A DNA stretch of 42,140 bases from Candidatus Competibacteraceae bacterium. Its GTDB lineage: Bacteria; Pseudomonadota; Gammaproteobacteria; Competibacterales; JAHEDQ01. Positions 18,540-27,318 of this stretch are shown piece by piece. The DNA lies in assembly GCA_024641125.1 (NCBI GenBank), contig JAHEDQ010000011.1, forward strand, positions 1 to 42,140. The letters run 5' to 3'. Position 1 is the first letter of the stretch; the number at the start of each line of letters is the position of its first letter. The position numbers and the translations under genes were made by a program. The notes under the pieces were generated by a model that was given only the letters and a program-made list of their open reading frames with translations, searched no databases and was not told the origin of the DNA.

Positions 18540-20498
18540 ATGAACAAGGCCACCCCGATCGCCTGGTTTGCCCGAGTCCTCCTGTTTCTCGTCGTCTGGT
18601 GTAGCCCGGTATCGTCTCTCGCAGATGAGTTGCAGCGTGAGAGGGCCTGGTTTTTGGACGCCGAACGGGCGCTCGCCAAAGGAGACCGCGCGGCGTTCAG
18701 GGGAAAACTAAATCAACTTCAAGACTATCCACTCTACCCTTACCTGGTTGAACGTGATCTGAGTGGACGCCTGCAACTCGATCAAGCCCAATCGATCCGC
18801 GTCTTCCTGTCCACTTACGACGGCACGCCGGTTGCCCAACGGCTTCGCCGTGACTGGTTGTCCAAGCTCGCGGGCGAGGCTGCTTGGGACAATTACCTGA
18901 ACGATTATCGCGAGGGCTTGGGCATAACGTACGATTGCTGGCACAACGAAGCCCGATACCGGACAGGTGCTCGAACAGAGGCGCTCGAGGCGGTGCCCGC
19001 TCTCTGGACCTACGGTCGTTCGCGGCCGGATGCATGCGATGCGATCTTCAAGTTTTGGATCGAATCCGGAGGGCTCAGCGATGAGCGTGTCTGGCGCCGC
19101 ATCGAGATGGCGCTCGGCAACGGGGAGATTCGCCTTGCCCGTTACCTCGGTCGACGCCTTCCATTGGCAGAACGTAAATGGGTTGATCTTTGGATTGAGG
19201 CGCACAAGAAGCCTGCGGAGACGCTGGAGCAAAACAGAATTCCGGTGGGCGAAAATTGGAGTAAAGCCATTGCTCTGCATGCAATGAAGCGGTGGGCGCG
19301 CTATGACTCTCCGGCCGTGGCAGCGGAACTGAATCGCCTCGCGCAACGATACGGTCTTTCCAAGACAGACACTGCCCCCCTGGTGCGCCAGCTGGCGGTA
19401 TTCCTGGCCAGCCGCCAGGACGCGCTTGCCGAATCGTTCCTCGCCCGTGTGGACAGCGCCTCGGAAACGGAGAGCGTGCGGGCCTGGCGGGTGCGGGTGG
19501 CATTGAGTCGCGGCGATTGGCAGGCGGCCTTGGAGCGCCTCGAGGCGATGCCCGAAAGCGAGTCATCAACCGCGCAATGGCGCTACTGGCGGGCACGCGC
19601 ACTTGAAGCGCTCGGCCGCGAGGAGCAGGCGCAGGCGCTGTACAGAGAGTTGTCCGGGCATCGGGACTATCACAGCTTTCTGGCCGCCGACCGGATTGGC
19701 GCCGCCTATCGGCTAGGCCATCGGCCGACCGCTGTTTCCTCTGAAAAACTGACCACCACCGCCGCACTGCCCGGTATCAGGCGCGCGCGTGAGCTTTTCA
19801 TACTGAACCGGGAAGTGGACGCGCGGCGCGAATGGCGGGCTGCGTTGACGGGCGCGAATCGCGACCGCCTGCGAGCGGCGGCGCTGTTGGCGGACGATTG
19901 GGGATGGCATTCCCAGGCCATAGCAACCGTCGCCCGGGCAAAGGACTGGAACGATCTGGATTTGCGTTTTCCCATCAACTATCGAACAGAAGTGATGGAC
20001 GCGGCGCGCCACGATGCGATACGGCCACAATGGATGTACGGGATCATGCGGCAGGAGAGCATGTTTCAGACTGATGCCCGATCAAGCGCCGGGGCTCTGG
20101 GTTTGATGCAACTCATGCCTGCGACGGCCAAGCGCGTCGCCCGCAAGCTTGAAATGCCCTATTCAGGAACGCGCGATTTATTGCAGCCCGAGACCAACAT
20201 TCGACTGGGGTCGGGTTATTTACGGATGTCCCTCGATGATCTGCAGGACCGTCCGATTCTGGCTACGGCCGGATACAATGCCGGGCCTCATCGCGTAATT
20301 GAGTGGCTACCGGTGAATGGTCCTGTGGACGCAGATATCTGGATCGAGACGGTTCCGTTTTTCGAAACCCGCGACTATCTGAAGAAAGTACTTGAGTACA
20401 GCGTCATCTACGAGGCCCGTATGGGCCTACCCAGCGAGTTTCTGCGAGAACAGATGGCACCCATCCCTACGCGCTATACCCCGGACGGTCGCGGTTAG
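18540..20498 (+). CDS. slt: Soluble lytic murein transglycosylase (Slt70-like)
   Basis: A periplasmic exo-type muramidase that forms 1,6-anhydromuropeptides. The 652-residue length matches Slt70. A signal peptide (WFARVLLFLVVWCSPVSSLAD) precedes a long alpha-helical superhelix (about 30-480). The C-terminal SLT domain has catalytic Glu506 in YGIMRQESMF, GALGLMQLMPATA and ATAGYNAGPHRV. It is the second gene of a two-transglycosylase operon. The stop codon TAG (20496-20498) lies within the TTAG target site into which MITE copy C inserted; because the site was duplicated, the natural stop was kept. Confidence 0.94.
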   Translation: MNKATPIAWFARVLLFLVVWCSPVSSLADELQRERAWFLDAERALAKGDRAAFRGKLNQLQDYPLYPYLVERDLSGRLQLDQAQSIRVFLSTYDGTPVAQRLRRDWLSKLAGEAAWDNYLNDYREGLGITYDCWHNEARYRTGARTEALEAVPALWTYGRSRPDACDAIFKFWIESGGLSDERVWRRIEMALGNGEIRLARYLGRRLPLAERKWVDLWIEAHKKPAETLEQNRIPVGENWSKAIALHAMKRWARYDSPAVAAELNRLAQRYGLSKTDTAPLVRQLAVFLASRQDALAESFLARVDSASETESVRAWRVRVALSRGDWQAALERLEAMPESESSTAQWRYWRARALEALGREEQAQALYRELSGHRDYHSFLAADRIGAAYRLGHRPTAVSSEKLTTTAALPGIRRARELFILNREVDARREWRAALTGANRDRLRAAALLADDWGWHSQAIATVARAKDWNDLDLRFPINYRTEVMDAARHDAIRPQWMYGIMRQESMFQTDARSSAGALGLMQLMPATAKRVARKLEMPYSGTRDLLQPETNIRLGSGYLRMSLDDLQDRPILATAGYNAGPHRVIEWLPVNGPVDADIWIETVPFFETRDYLKKVLEYSVIYEARMGLPSEFLREQMAPIPTRYTPDGRG

Positions 20499-20660
20499 GG
20501 AGCCTCTGATCTATTCGGGACGAAGCAGATTGGCGGGTGAAATGTGCAGATTCATGGCGCAGATCGCGGGCAATGAGTTTATTCTGTTGCCAAGATTTGG
20601 AACGATTCAGCTGTGCATTTCAGTCCCAAGATGCACGTTCACGAATAATTTAGAGACGTC
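20499..20660 (+). mobile_element. MITE-like element, copy C (162 bp), with TTAG target duplication, inserted at slt stop codon
   Basis: The left end is GGAGCCTCTGATCTATTC; the right end is a more diverged inverse (ACGAATAATTTAGAGACGTC). Direct TTAG copies lie at 20495-20498 and 20661-20664. The orientation is the same as copy B, and the conserved blocks of copy B recur inside (TGAAATGTGCAGATTC, CAGCTGTGCATTTCAGTCCC). It is more diverged than A and B are from each other, so it is probably an older insertion. Confidence 0.82.
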
Positions 20661-20778
20661 TTAGGTAAGCGCTAGCCCTCTCGTGCTGTCTCGCCGGCGT
20701 AGTTTTTTCGCGACCTGCGCCGGCAGCGCCGATGCGCGCTCGGAAACTCGTCTTGTGGGCGCAATTGTGTCCGTTACT

Positions 20779-21114
20779 TCAGTCTTTCTTTCCCGCTCCG
20801 CCCGGTGTATACATCGGTCCCGGAAACGGGGTGACGTTGCCCTCCCCGTCCTTTATTTTCCCAACACCCGCCTTCTCGACCTCATCGATTCTCATGATCG
20901 CGTGCATGGGAATGAAAATTCGTTTCACGTCGCTGAACTCATCACGAAGTTTCTCTTCAGCCGGGTCCACCACCAAGGCGGAACGTTCGCCAAACACCAG
21001 TTTTTCCACCTCAACGAAACCGTAGAGACTGCCTTGCGCGATGGCGCGCGCATACAGCTCATAGGTTTTCCCTTGGCTGAAGAAAATGACTTTGTAGACG
21101 CGTTCCTGACTCAT
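20779..21114 (-). CDS. DUF1820 family protein
   Basis: A 111-residue cytoplasmic protein beginning MSQERVYKVIFFSQGKTYEL, with EVEKLVFGERS, LVVDPAEEKLRDEF, RIFIPMHAIMRIDEVEK and a Pro/Gly-rich tail. This matches the small DUF1820 family found mostly in gammaproteobacteria, whose function is not established. The start at 21114 is preferred over upstream starts because similar proteins begin just before the YKVIF strand. It is divergent from the DAHP synthase gene and converges on slt across MITE copy C. Confidence 0.82.
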   Translation of the reverse strand: MSQERVYKVIFFSQGKTYELYARAIAQGSLYGFVEVEKLVFGERSALVVDPAEEKLRDEFSDVKRIFIPMHAIMRIDEVEKAGVGKIKDGEGNVTPFPGPMYTPGGAGKKD

Positions 21115-21312
21115 AGACAAAAATCCGGCTGGCTGCAGGCGCCCGAGCGTACCACAAGTCCATTTCCCGATGTTGGTGGCGTGGCGCAACAACGGCTATG
21201 GGGTTAAACTCGCCAGTTGCTTTCTATGCACGCGGTGCCCCACCCATCCGTGGACTGTGCACCCAGTGCCGCAAACCGGCGGACGGCTCCGCAGCCAAGG
21301 CAGGAAACAGAC

Positions 21313-22404
21313 ATGCCCGGTACCAGGCTTGAGAACGTCAACATCATCTCCCAGGAACTGCTTCCGACCCCGGAACAGATCAAGAGCAAGCATCCACTCA
21401 GCGACTTGGCGCAGGCTACGGTGATCAAGGGTCGTCACACCGTCGAGCAGGTGCTCGATCGCATGGACCCAAGGATTTTCGTGGTACTTGGACCTTGCTC
21501 AATTCACGATCTGACGGCGGCCCGGGAGTACGCGGGTCGTTTGGCAAGCCTGTCCTCTCAGGTATCTGAAACCATGCTTCTCATCATGCGGGTGTATTTC
21601 GAGAAACCCCGAACAGCGGTGGGATGGAAAGGTTTCATCAACGATCCCAGGCTGGATGATTCCTTCCACATTGAGGAAGGTCTGGACAAGGCACGTGGTT
21701 TCTTGCTGGAACTGGCCGAAATGGGCATTCCCACCGGAACCGAAGCGCTGGACCCCATCAGCCCGCAGTATCTTTCTGATCTGATAACGTGGACTGCGAT
21801 TGGCGCTCGCACTACCGAGTCCCAGACGCACCGTGAAATGTCCAGTGGACTGTCCACACCAATCGGATTTAAAAACGGAACGGATGGCGGCCTTGACGTG
21901 GCGATCAATGCCCTGCATGCCGCTTCCAGCCCCCACAGCTTTCTCGGGATTGACCAGCGTGGACGCTGCGCCGTGACCCGCACTAGAGGTAATCGCTATG
22001 GCCATGTGGTGCTCCGCGGTGGCGGTGGCAGACCGAACTATGATTCGGTGGAAATCGCACAGTGTGAGGCGGCCCTGACCAAGGCGGGTCTACCCAATAC
22101 GATCGTGGTCGATTGCTCTCATGCGAACTCCAACAAGGATTACAGATTGCAACCCTTGGTCATGGAAAATTGCGTCAACCAGATCGTCGAAGGCAATCGT
22201 TCCATTGTCGGTCTCATGGTCGAGAGTCATCTGCATGAGGGAAATCAGTCTATTCCTCAGGATCTGAGTGAACTGCGTTATGGCACTTCTGTCACCGATG
22301 CCTGTGTCGACTGGGAAACCACGGAAAACATGGTTCTCCAGGCCCATGACAAGCTTAAGCCGGTTCTGGCCGACCGCCTGGAAGCGGAGACGACAGCTGC
22401 CTGA
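21313..22404 (+). CDS. aroG: 3-deoxy-7-phosphoheptulonate (DAHP) synthase, class I alpha
   Basis: First step of the shikimate pathway: phosphoenolpyruvate plus erythrose-4-phosphate to DAHP. The 363-residue protein follows E. coli AroG/AroF/AroH throughout: VVLGPCSIHD, MRVYFEKPRTAVGWKGFINDP, GAIGARTTESQTHREMSSGLS, GFKNGTDG, VVDCSHANS, IVGLMVESHLHEGNQ and SVTDACVDWE. It retains the N-terminal extension (about 1-45) that carries the feedback-inhibitor site. The aromatic-specific isozyme cannot be told from sequence, so the symbol marks the family. ATG 21313 has AGGAAA six bases before it. rsmJ follows downstream in the same direction. Confidence 0.93.
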   Translation: MPGTRLENVNIISQELLPTPEQIKSKHPLSDLAQATVIKGRHTVEQVLDRMDPRIFVVLGPCSIHDLTAAREYAGRLASLSSQVSETMLLIMRVYFEKPRTAVGWKGFINDPRLDDSFHIEEGLDKARGFLLELAEMGIPTGTEALDPISPQYLSDLITWTAIGARTTESQTHREMSSGLSTPIGFKNGTDGGLDVAINALHAASSPHSFLGIDQRGRCAVTRTRGNRYGHVVLRGGGGRPNYDSVEIAQCEAALTKAGLPNTIVVDCSHANSNKDYRLQPLVMENCVNQIVEGNRSIVGLMVESHLHEGNQSIPQDLSELRYGTSVTDACVDWETTENMVLQAHDKLKPVLADRLEAETTAA

Positions 22405-22494
22405 ATGGGGCGTCCCACGCCGCTACAGTGCATCTGCGTCATGCGTACCTCCACCTCTGCGACCGCCCGTGAAGAGCGACCGTCGCAGATCAGG

Positions 22495-23271
22495 ATGGCT
22501 CTGTCTTCGATTACCAATGAGGTGGATACGGAGGCCATGGCCGCGCTGCACAAGGCCACCGGCCTGCCCATTGTGGGATCACAGGATTGGGACCGGGAAC
22601 GGCTCACCCATGTGCTCGTCCTCGGACCAGATGGACTGACGCTCGCCTGTGTCGGGCCGCTGGCGGCGCTCGGCAGCCTACGGCTGGACTACGGGCGTGG
22701 AAGACTCGGTCACCGGTTGCAATCACCCATCGGCCGCAAACACCCGCTGGCGCGTGCGCTGGGCCTGCGGCCTGGGCAGGCCTGCCCTAATATACTGGAT
22801 GCAACCGGAGGACTGGGGCGCGACGCGTTGCTGATGGCCCGGCTGGGTTGCGAGGTGGTTCTGTGCGAGCGTAATCCGGTTATTGCGCAGATGCTGTCCG
22901 AAGCATTATCGCGCGGTACCGCGTCCTCTCCGATTCTGAGGGCGGCCATTCAGCGGGTGCGCACGATTGCAGCCGATGCACGGGAGTATCTTGCCCTGTG
23001 TACCCCGTCATCGGTGCCAGCCGTGATCTATCTTGATCCGATGTATCCGCACCGGAACAAACGCGCTCTGGTCAAGCAGGAAATCCGCATTCTCCGCACG
23101 CTGGTCGGGAACGATTCCGATGCCTTGGACCTGTTTAATGCCGCCATCATAAGCGGCTGTGAGCGAGTGGTGGTCAAACGGCCGAAGGGCGCACCGGGGA
23201 TAGCGGGTGTATCGCCTCACCACCAGGTGCTGCTCCCAAGCAGTCGTTATGATGTTTACTGCCCCGGGTAG
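22495..23271 (+). CDS. rsmJ: 16S rRNA m2G1516 methyltransferase RsmJ
   Basis: A SAM-dependent enzyme that methylates guanine 1516 of 16S rRNA. Diagnostic motifs are GRKHPLARALGL, ILDATGGLGRDALLMARLGCEVVLCERNP (SAM-binding motif I), YLDPMYPHRNKRALVKQEIR (catalytic DPMYPH loop) and RVVVKRPKGAP. From ATG 22495 the product is 258 residues, close to E. coli RsmJ (250), and MALSSITNEVD aligns at the expected position. The frame is open back to an ATG (22405) directly after the aroG stop. That would add 30 low-complexity residues but could allow translational coupling. The start is therefore uncertain; the identity is not. Confidence 0.9.
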   Translation: MALSSITNEVDTEAMAALHKATGLPIVGSQDWDRERLTHVLVLGPDGLTLACVGPLAALGSLRLDYGRGRLGHRLQSPIGRKHPLARALGLRPGQACPNILDATGGLGRDALLMARLGCEVVLCERNPVIAQMLSEALSRGTASSPILRAAIQRVRTIAADAREYLALCTPSSVPAVIYLDPMYPHRNKRALVKQEIRILRTLVGNDSDALDLFNAAIISGCERVVVKRPKGAPGIAGVSPHHQVLLPSSRYDVYCPG

Positions 23272-23463
23272 AGACCGGATACACTGACCTGCGGCGGCGG
23301 TATATGCTTCACCCGTGCCTGGCCGCCTCGGGGGGCTTTGTTGGCACAGACCCCCGCATTGAGCGTGATCAAATGATGATGCGCGTCCGTAGCTTGATGG
23401 TCGGGTCAGGCTACGGGTGCTGTGCTTTCCGGAGTGATTCGCAACTGAATGTCGAACCGCACA

Positions 23464-24342
23464 CTAGCGCGCAGGCATGCTCCCCTCTGATGCCGTTTTG
23501 CTGGACAGCCCAGCGGCGATCAGGAGACGGTGCACATGTTCGACCGGGATTGCGTAGGTTATGCCGCTGGGCTGGGACTGCAGGTGGCGTTTTCGATCCT
23601 GCACAAAAATTTTGTTTACCACGCCCACCACCGCGCCCGTCAGTGGTCGATAAACCGGACTTCCACTGTTGCCGGGATAGGCATTGGCATCCAACTGGTA
23701 GACCAAGTAACGGGATCTGAATCGGCCCATTTTGTGGGGGTCGATATCATCTGCGTCGGTGTCGGCGATGACGATCGGCGTGACGCTGGCCAGGGTGCCG
23801 CGATGGGTCGCCGGGTACATACCCAGTATCGTGCCCAGGGGAAACCCGGTGAAGGCCAGATCGCTGCCCTCCGCCTCCGATGTCGGGCTCGCCAGTTTCA
23901 CTGCCGGGAGCGGGCGGCCTTCTACCCACAGCAAGGCGAGGTCGTGTTCCGGGTCGTTTATCTTTACCCGCGCCCGCCGGGCCCGTACCCGGTCTCCTTT
24001 GCCCACGAACACCGCCAGGAATTCCTCTTCTTCCAGATCAAGTTGCGGGGGCAGCACGTGGGCGTTGGTCACCACATGGTTGCCGTCCGCCACCGCAAAA
24101 CCGGTACCGTGAAACTCACCCGCCGGCCGGCGGTTGTATTGCATGGTGCCGACGCCAACCACGGTTGGTTTGATTTGTTTAACGGTCTGGGCGAAGCCTT
24201 GGTTATCCGCTTCCGCCATGCCCAGCGTCGAGCAGAACAAAAGCCAGGCGGCAAGTGTATGCTTTATCACGCGTCGTGTTTGCTTAGACACTGCCTTGTT
24301 GAACTTCACCCACCCCGCGCAGCCCGAGTGGTCAGTACGCAT
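23464..24342 (-). CDS. Exported trypsin-like serine protease
   Basis: A 292-residue protein with a hydrophobic signal (HTLAAWLLFCSTLGMAEA, about 28-45) and a chymotrypsin-fold protease domain. The catalytic triad is complete: His95 in VVTNAHVLPP, Asp134 in DPEHDLALLWVEG and Ser226 in YPGNSGSPVYRP. No PDZ domain follows, so it is not a full DegP/DegQ. The ATG at 24342 overlaps the end of the sugar transferase gene by 11 bp, suggesting co-translation; GTG 24309 is an alternative start. Its link to a polysaccharide gene makes a role in processing exported proteins of the same system possible, but that is inference. Confidence 0.87.
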   Translation of the reverse strand: MRTDHSGCAGWVKFNKAVSKQTRRVIKHTLAAWLLFCSTLGMAEADNQGFAQTVKQIKPTVVGVGTMQYNRRPAGEFHGTGFAVADGNHVVTNAHVLPPQLDLEEEEFLAVFVGKGDRVRARRARVKINDPEHDLALLWVEGRPLPAVKLASPTSEAEGSDLAFTGFPLGTILGMYPATHRGTLASVTPIVIADTDADDIDPHKMGRFRSRYLVYQLDANAYPGNSGSPVYRPLTGAVVGVVNKIFVQDRKRHLQSQPSGITYAIPVEHVHRLLIAAGLSSKTASEGSMPAR

Positions 24343-25741
24343 TCTTGTCGCTGAAACCCTTCACCAGGGTTTTCAGAATGATGCGAAGATCGAACCAGAT
24401 GGACCAGTTTTCGATGTAGTACAGGTCCAGTTCCACCCGTTTCTGCATTTTTTCCAGGGTGTTGGTTTCGCCACGATAACCATTCACCTGGGCCCAGCCC
24501 GTGATCCCGGGTTTGACCTTGTGCCTGAGCATGTATTGATCCACCGACTCCTTGAATTGCTCGTTATGTTCTATCGCATGTGGCCGTGGTCCGACGATGG
24601 ACATTCGGCCCTGCAGCACATTGATGAACTGTGGGAGCTCGTCCAGACTGGATCTGCGAAGCATTCGGCCGAAGGCCGTTACCCGCGGGTCATCCCGCAC
24701 CGCCTGGGTCAGTTTGCCGCTGTGCTCCTTGTGCATCACCATGGTCCGGAATTTCCAGACCTCAATGGGCGTTCCGTCCCAGCCATGGCGGACCTGCTTG
24801 AAAAACACCGGCCCGTTCGAGCTCAGCTTGACCAGGCCGGCAAGGAGCAACATCAACGGGCTGATGGCAAACAGAATCAGGAAAGCCAGAACCCGATCTT
24901 CTATTTCTTTCAGAAAATGGTCGAAGCCGACCATCGGCGATGAGGTGAGGTTGAGGACCGGTATACCGCCGACTTCGCTCATGGAATGGTTCAGAAGTCG
25001 AAACTGGAAGATATCCGGAACCATGCGGATGTCGGCCGTGGAATGGCGCAGTTCATGAAGAACCTGCTTTACCCGATTCTCAGCGCGGAACGGGAACGCC
25101 AGCCAGACTTGGTCGATGCGCTCGCGCTGAACGAACTGACCGAGTGCCGATATCTGCCCTAGAAGGGGCACGCTACCAATATCGGGCAGCCGCTCCAGAG
25201 GCCGATCATCGAAGTAACCTACAACCTCAAGTCCGGTCCAGGGCATCTGCCTTAAGCGTTCGCCGACCCTGACGCCCAGTTCGCCGGCCACAACCAGCAC
25301 CACTTTTCGTGTGTTGAACCCACGCGACCGCACGCCCCGCAACAGCACCCTCAAGCTGACTCGGAACACCATCAGTCCGAACCAACTGAACACCATCCAG
25401 TGCAGCACCCACGCCACCTCGACGGTGTGGGCCTGCTGAGTTATGAACGCGACCGAGGACAGGCCGAGAAAAACCGAAGCCCAGGCGCCAGTCGCAACCC
25501 AGAGCTCACCGGTGACCGAGCTGCCGCGCCAGGCCCGGTAGAGGGCGGATCGGTTGAACAGGATCAAGGAAAACAGGAGGCCGACCACCACCGCCATTTT
25601 GTAGCTGACGGGCATGGCCATGGTGCCAAACAGCCAATGGTAGGACGCCAAGGCCGCGGCGAGCATAGCAACCAGGTCCAGCGCGCGAAGTGCGAGTCCT
25701 AGGACCACCGAATGCTCATCGAGTATGCCTCGTTCAGTCAT
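24332..25741 (-). CDS. Undecaprenyl-phosphate glucose phosphotransferase (WcaJ-like polyprenyl glycosylphosphotransferase)
   Basis: It transfers a sugar-1-phosphate, typically glucose, to undecaprenyl phosphate, the first committed step of exopolysaccharide repeat-unit assembly. The 469-residue protein has four N-terminal membrane segments (about 12-120), a Rossmann-like CoA-binding-type middle domain (about 135-260), a fifth membrane segment (about 280-305) and the cytoplasmic bacterial sugar transferase domain: GPVFFKQVRHGWDG, VWKFRTM, RRSSLDELPQFINVLQG, SIVGPRPHA and KPGITGWAQVNGYRGE. The start is ATG 25741. A sigma-54-like promoter lies about 46 bp upstream, so control by PrsR is likely. 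The protease gene overlaps its end. Confidence 0.93.
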   Translation of the reverse strand: MTERGILDEHSVVLGLALRALDLVAMLAAALASYHWLFGTMAMPVSYKMAVVVGLLFSLILFNRSALYRAWRGSSVTGELWVATGAWASVFLGLSSVAFITQQAHTVEVAWVLHWMVFSWFGLMVFRVSLRVLLRGVRSRGFNTRKVVLVVAGELGVRVGERLRQMPWTGLEVVGYFDDRPLERLPDIGSVPLLGQISALGQFVQRERIDQVWLAFPFRAENRVKQVLHELRHSTADIRMVPDIFQFRLLNHSMSEVGGIPVLNLTSSPMVGFDHFLKEIEDRVLAFLILFAISPLMLLLAGLVKLSSNGPVFFKQVRHGWDGTPIEVWKFRTMVMHKEHSGKLTQAVRDDPRVTAFGRMLRRSSLDELPQFINVLQGRMSIVGPRPHAIEHNEQFKESVDQYMLRHKVKPGITGWAQVNGYRGETNTLEKMQKRVELDLYYIENWSIWFDLRIILKTLVKGFSDKNAY

Positions 25742-25786
25742 GTGACACTCAGCTGATTTCGCGAACCGTGTCGATTCGGGCCTTGA

Positions 25787-25802
25787 AGCACCTAATGTGC
25801 CA
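25787..25802 (-). promoter_or_regulatory. Candidate sigma-54 (-24/-12) promoter for the sugar transferase gene
   Basis: On the minus strand TGGCACATTAGGTGCT matches TGGCACR-N4-TTGCW with exact GG-N10-GC spacing; only the first T of the -12 box differs. The start of transcription would be near 25776, about 35 nt before the ATG. Upstream at 25833-25839 and 25917-25923 the heptamer CATTCAA occurs twice, 84 bp apart (about eight helical turns), and is a possible activator site. PrsR, a sigma-54 activator, is encoded 12 kb away. Confidence 0.6.
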
Positions 25803-26013
25803 AATGTACCAAGGAACCCGGGCCCGTGTCCCCATTCAAGCGTCGAAGCACCCTGTAAGTCGCAGCCACATTCGCCTCTAAGGGGGGTGTCCGATGGCGT
25901 GCGACCAAGGTGCCGTCATTCAAACCCCATTCTGGCATAGGATCTCGGTCGGATTGTTGACCGGACCCGGAACGGGTTCGCGCAGGGCTGCCTCAGCGGT
26001 TCTGTCTTGGCCG

Positions 26014-27138
26014 CTACTGGTCCTTTTGACGCAGCACCCGGGTCAGTCGAACGAAGCCATCGGTAAGACGATCCACGTTCCGTTCTAGCACCTCAATGCG
26101 TCGTTCCAGACGAGCCACATGGGACTCTTCCTGACCATCGCCCTGCACAGGTTCCAGATTCGCCAAGACGGCATCCAACTGGTCGCGTATGTCGCTGTTG
26201 TCGATGAGCCCGTCATCAGGATCCGAAACCGCCGTTGTCGGGGCTGGGCGCTGGGTCCGGTCATCCGGCGCGGGCTCGTCCAACGGTGGTGCCAAAGGGG
26301 CTGGCAGGCTGTGAACATCAGGCGGGCTCAGTTCGTCTTTGATCTCCTTCGCCACCTCTTTAACCTCGGCGGTGCCAAAGGTGTGCAACTCTTCAAGATA
26401 GCCGTACAGCATCAGCCGGTCACATAAAATATTGATGCGTCTGGGCACGCCCTCACACATTTCGTGGATTGTGCTGATCGCGGTGGGTCCGAAAGCCGGA
26501 TCGTCCCGCCAATCCACGATGCCGAGGCGATGTTGAATGTAACCGTTTGTCTCCTCCTCGGTGAGTGCGCTTAGGTGACAAGAGGCGATGATACGTTGTC
26601 GCAGCTGTTCCAGGCCGGGCGATTGCAGGGTGGAACGAAACTCCTCCTGCCCCAACAGGAAACTCTGGAGCAGTGGTTTGTCTGAGATCTGAAAATTGGA
26701 CAGCATTCGCAGTTCTTCCAGGGTCTTGGCAGGAAGATTTTGCGCTTCGTCCACAACCAACAGAACCCGGCGTTCGTTGCGTGCATGGGAGGCCAGGAAA
26801 TCCTCGAGGCGCTTGATCAGCACCGCCTTTGATACGCCTTCATAGTCAATGCCAAAAGCCGCCACCACCATGGTCAGCATGTCATCGGCGTCCAGCTGCG
26901 TCGTCACCAGTTCCGCCGCGATTACTTTGTCTGGATCGAGCTCGGCGAACAAATTTTTGACCAGGGTCGTCTTGCCGGTTCCGATGCCGCCGGTAATGAC
27001 GATGAAGCCCTCATTCTGCGACAAGCCATAGCGCAGATAGGACATGGCGCGCTTATGGCCGCTACTGCCAAAGAAAAACCGGGGATCTGGGCTCAGCTGA
27101 AACGGCTTGCCGTTCAACTTGTAGAATGAGGTGTACAT
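26014..27138 (-). CDS. XrtA/PEP-CTERM locus-associated ATPase
   Basis: A 374-residue ExeA-like AAA ATPase typical of exosortase-A exopolysaccharide loci. It starts MYTSFYKLNGKPFQLSPDP and has Walker A GGIGTGKTT (50-58), Walker B VLLVVDEAQN (Asp130-Glu131) and SNFQISDKPLLQSFLLGQEEFR. The sensor region includes RRINILCDRLMLYGYLEE. A proline-rich linker and a C-terminal coiled coil (about 340-370) follow. No signal peptide is seen. It probably energises polysaccharide chain-length control or export, or assembly of that machinery; the exact role is not known. The start ATG 27138 fits the conserved MYxxFY opening. Repeat elements begin 40 bp upstream. Confidence 0.9.
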   Translation of the reverse strand: MYTSFYKLNGKPFQLSPDPRFFFGSSGHKRAMSYLRYGLSQNEGFIVITGGIGTGKTTLVKNLFAELDPDKVIAAELVTTQLDADDMLTMVVAAFGIDYEGVSKAVLIKRLEDFLASHARNERRVLLVVDEAQNLPAKTLEELRMLSNFQISDKPLLQSFLLGQEEFRSTLQSPGLEQLRQRIIASCHLSALTEEETNGYIQHRLGIVDWRDDPAFGPTAISTIHEMCEGVPRRINILCDRLMLYGYLEELHTFGTAEVKEVAKEIKDELSPPDVHSLPAPLAPPLDEPAPDDRTQRPAPTTAVSDPDDGLIDNSDIRDQLDAVLANLEPVQGDGQEESHVARLERRIEVLERNVDRLTDGFVRLTRVLRQKDQ

Positions 27139-27181
27139 CCAATTGCCTTGTAGAGTGGGTCGGCGAGGCCGGTAAATCCAG

Positions 27182-27314
27182 GGAAGCGCTGATCTATACG
27201 ACCTTTTTGTCGACACTCCGGAGCTATCGGGCCTGTGCGGCAACGCCGCAGCATAGCGACTTGCTCCGTGAGTGCAAACACCCCGTCGCGACGGTGGATC
27301 AGATCAGCCCCACC
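27182..27314. repeat. MITE-related element, copy E (about 133 bp)
   Basis: The left end GGAAGCGCTGATCTAT and the complement of the right end (GGTGGGGCTGATCTGATC) share the GCTGATCT core with the other elements' ends. It is flanked by CCAG (27178-27181) and CTAG (27315-27318), a decayed target duplication. The interior differs from copies A-D. It lies directly upstream of the XrtA-ATPase gene. Confidence 0.45.
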
Positions 27315-27318
27315 CTAG

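Noticed and set aside
23337-23353. TGGCACAGACCCCCGCA between rsmJ and the protease as a sigma-54 site
   Set aside because: The GC is one base too far and no gene follows in that direction.
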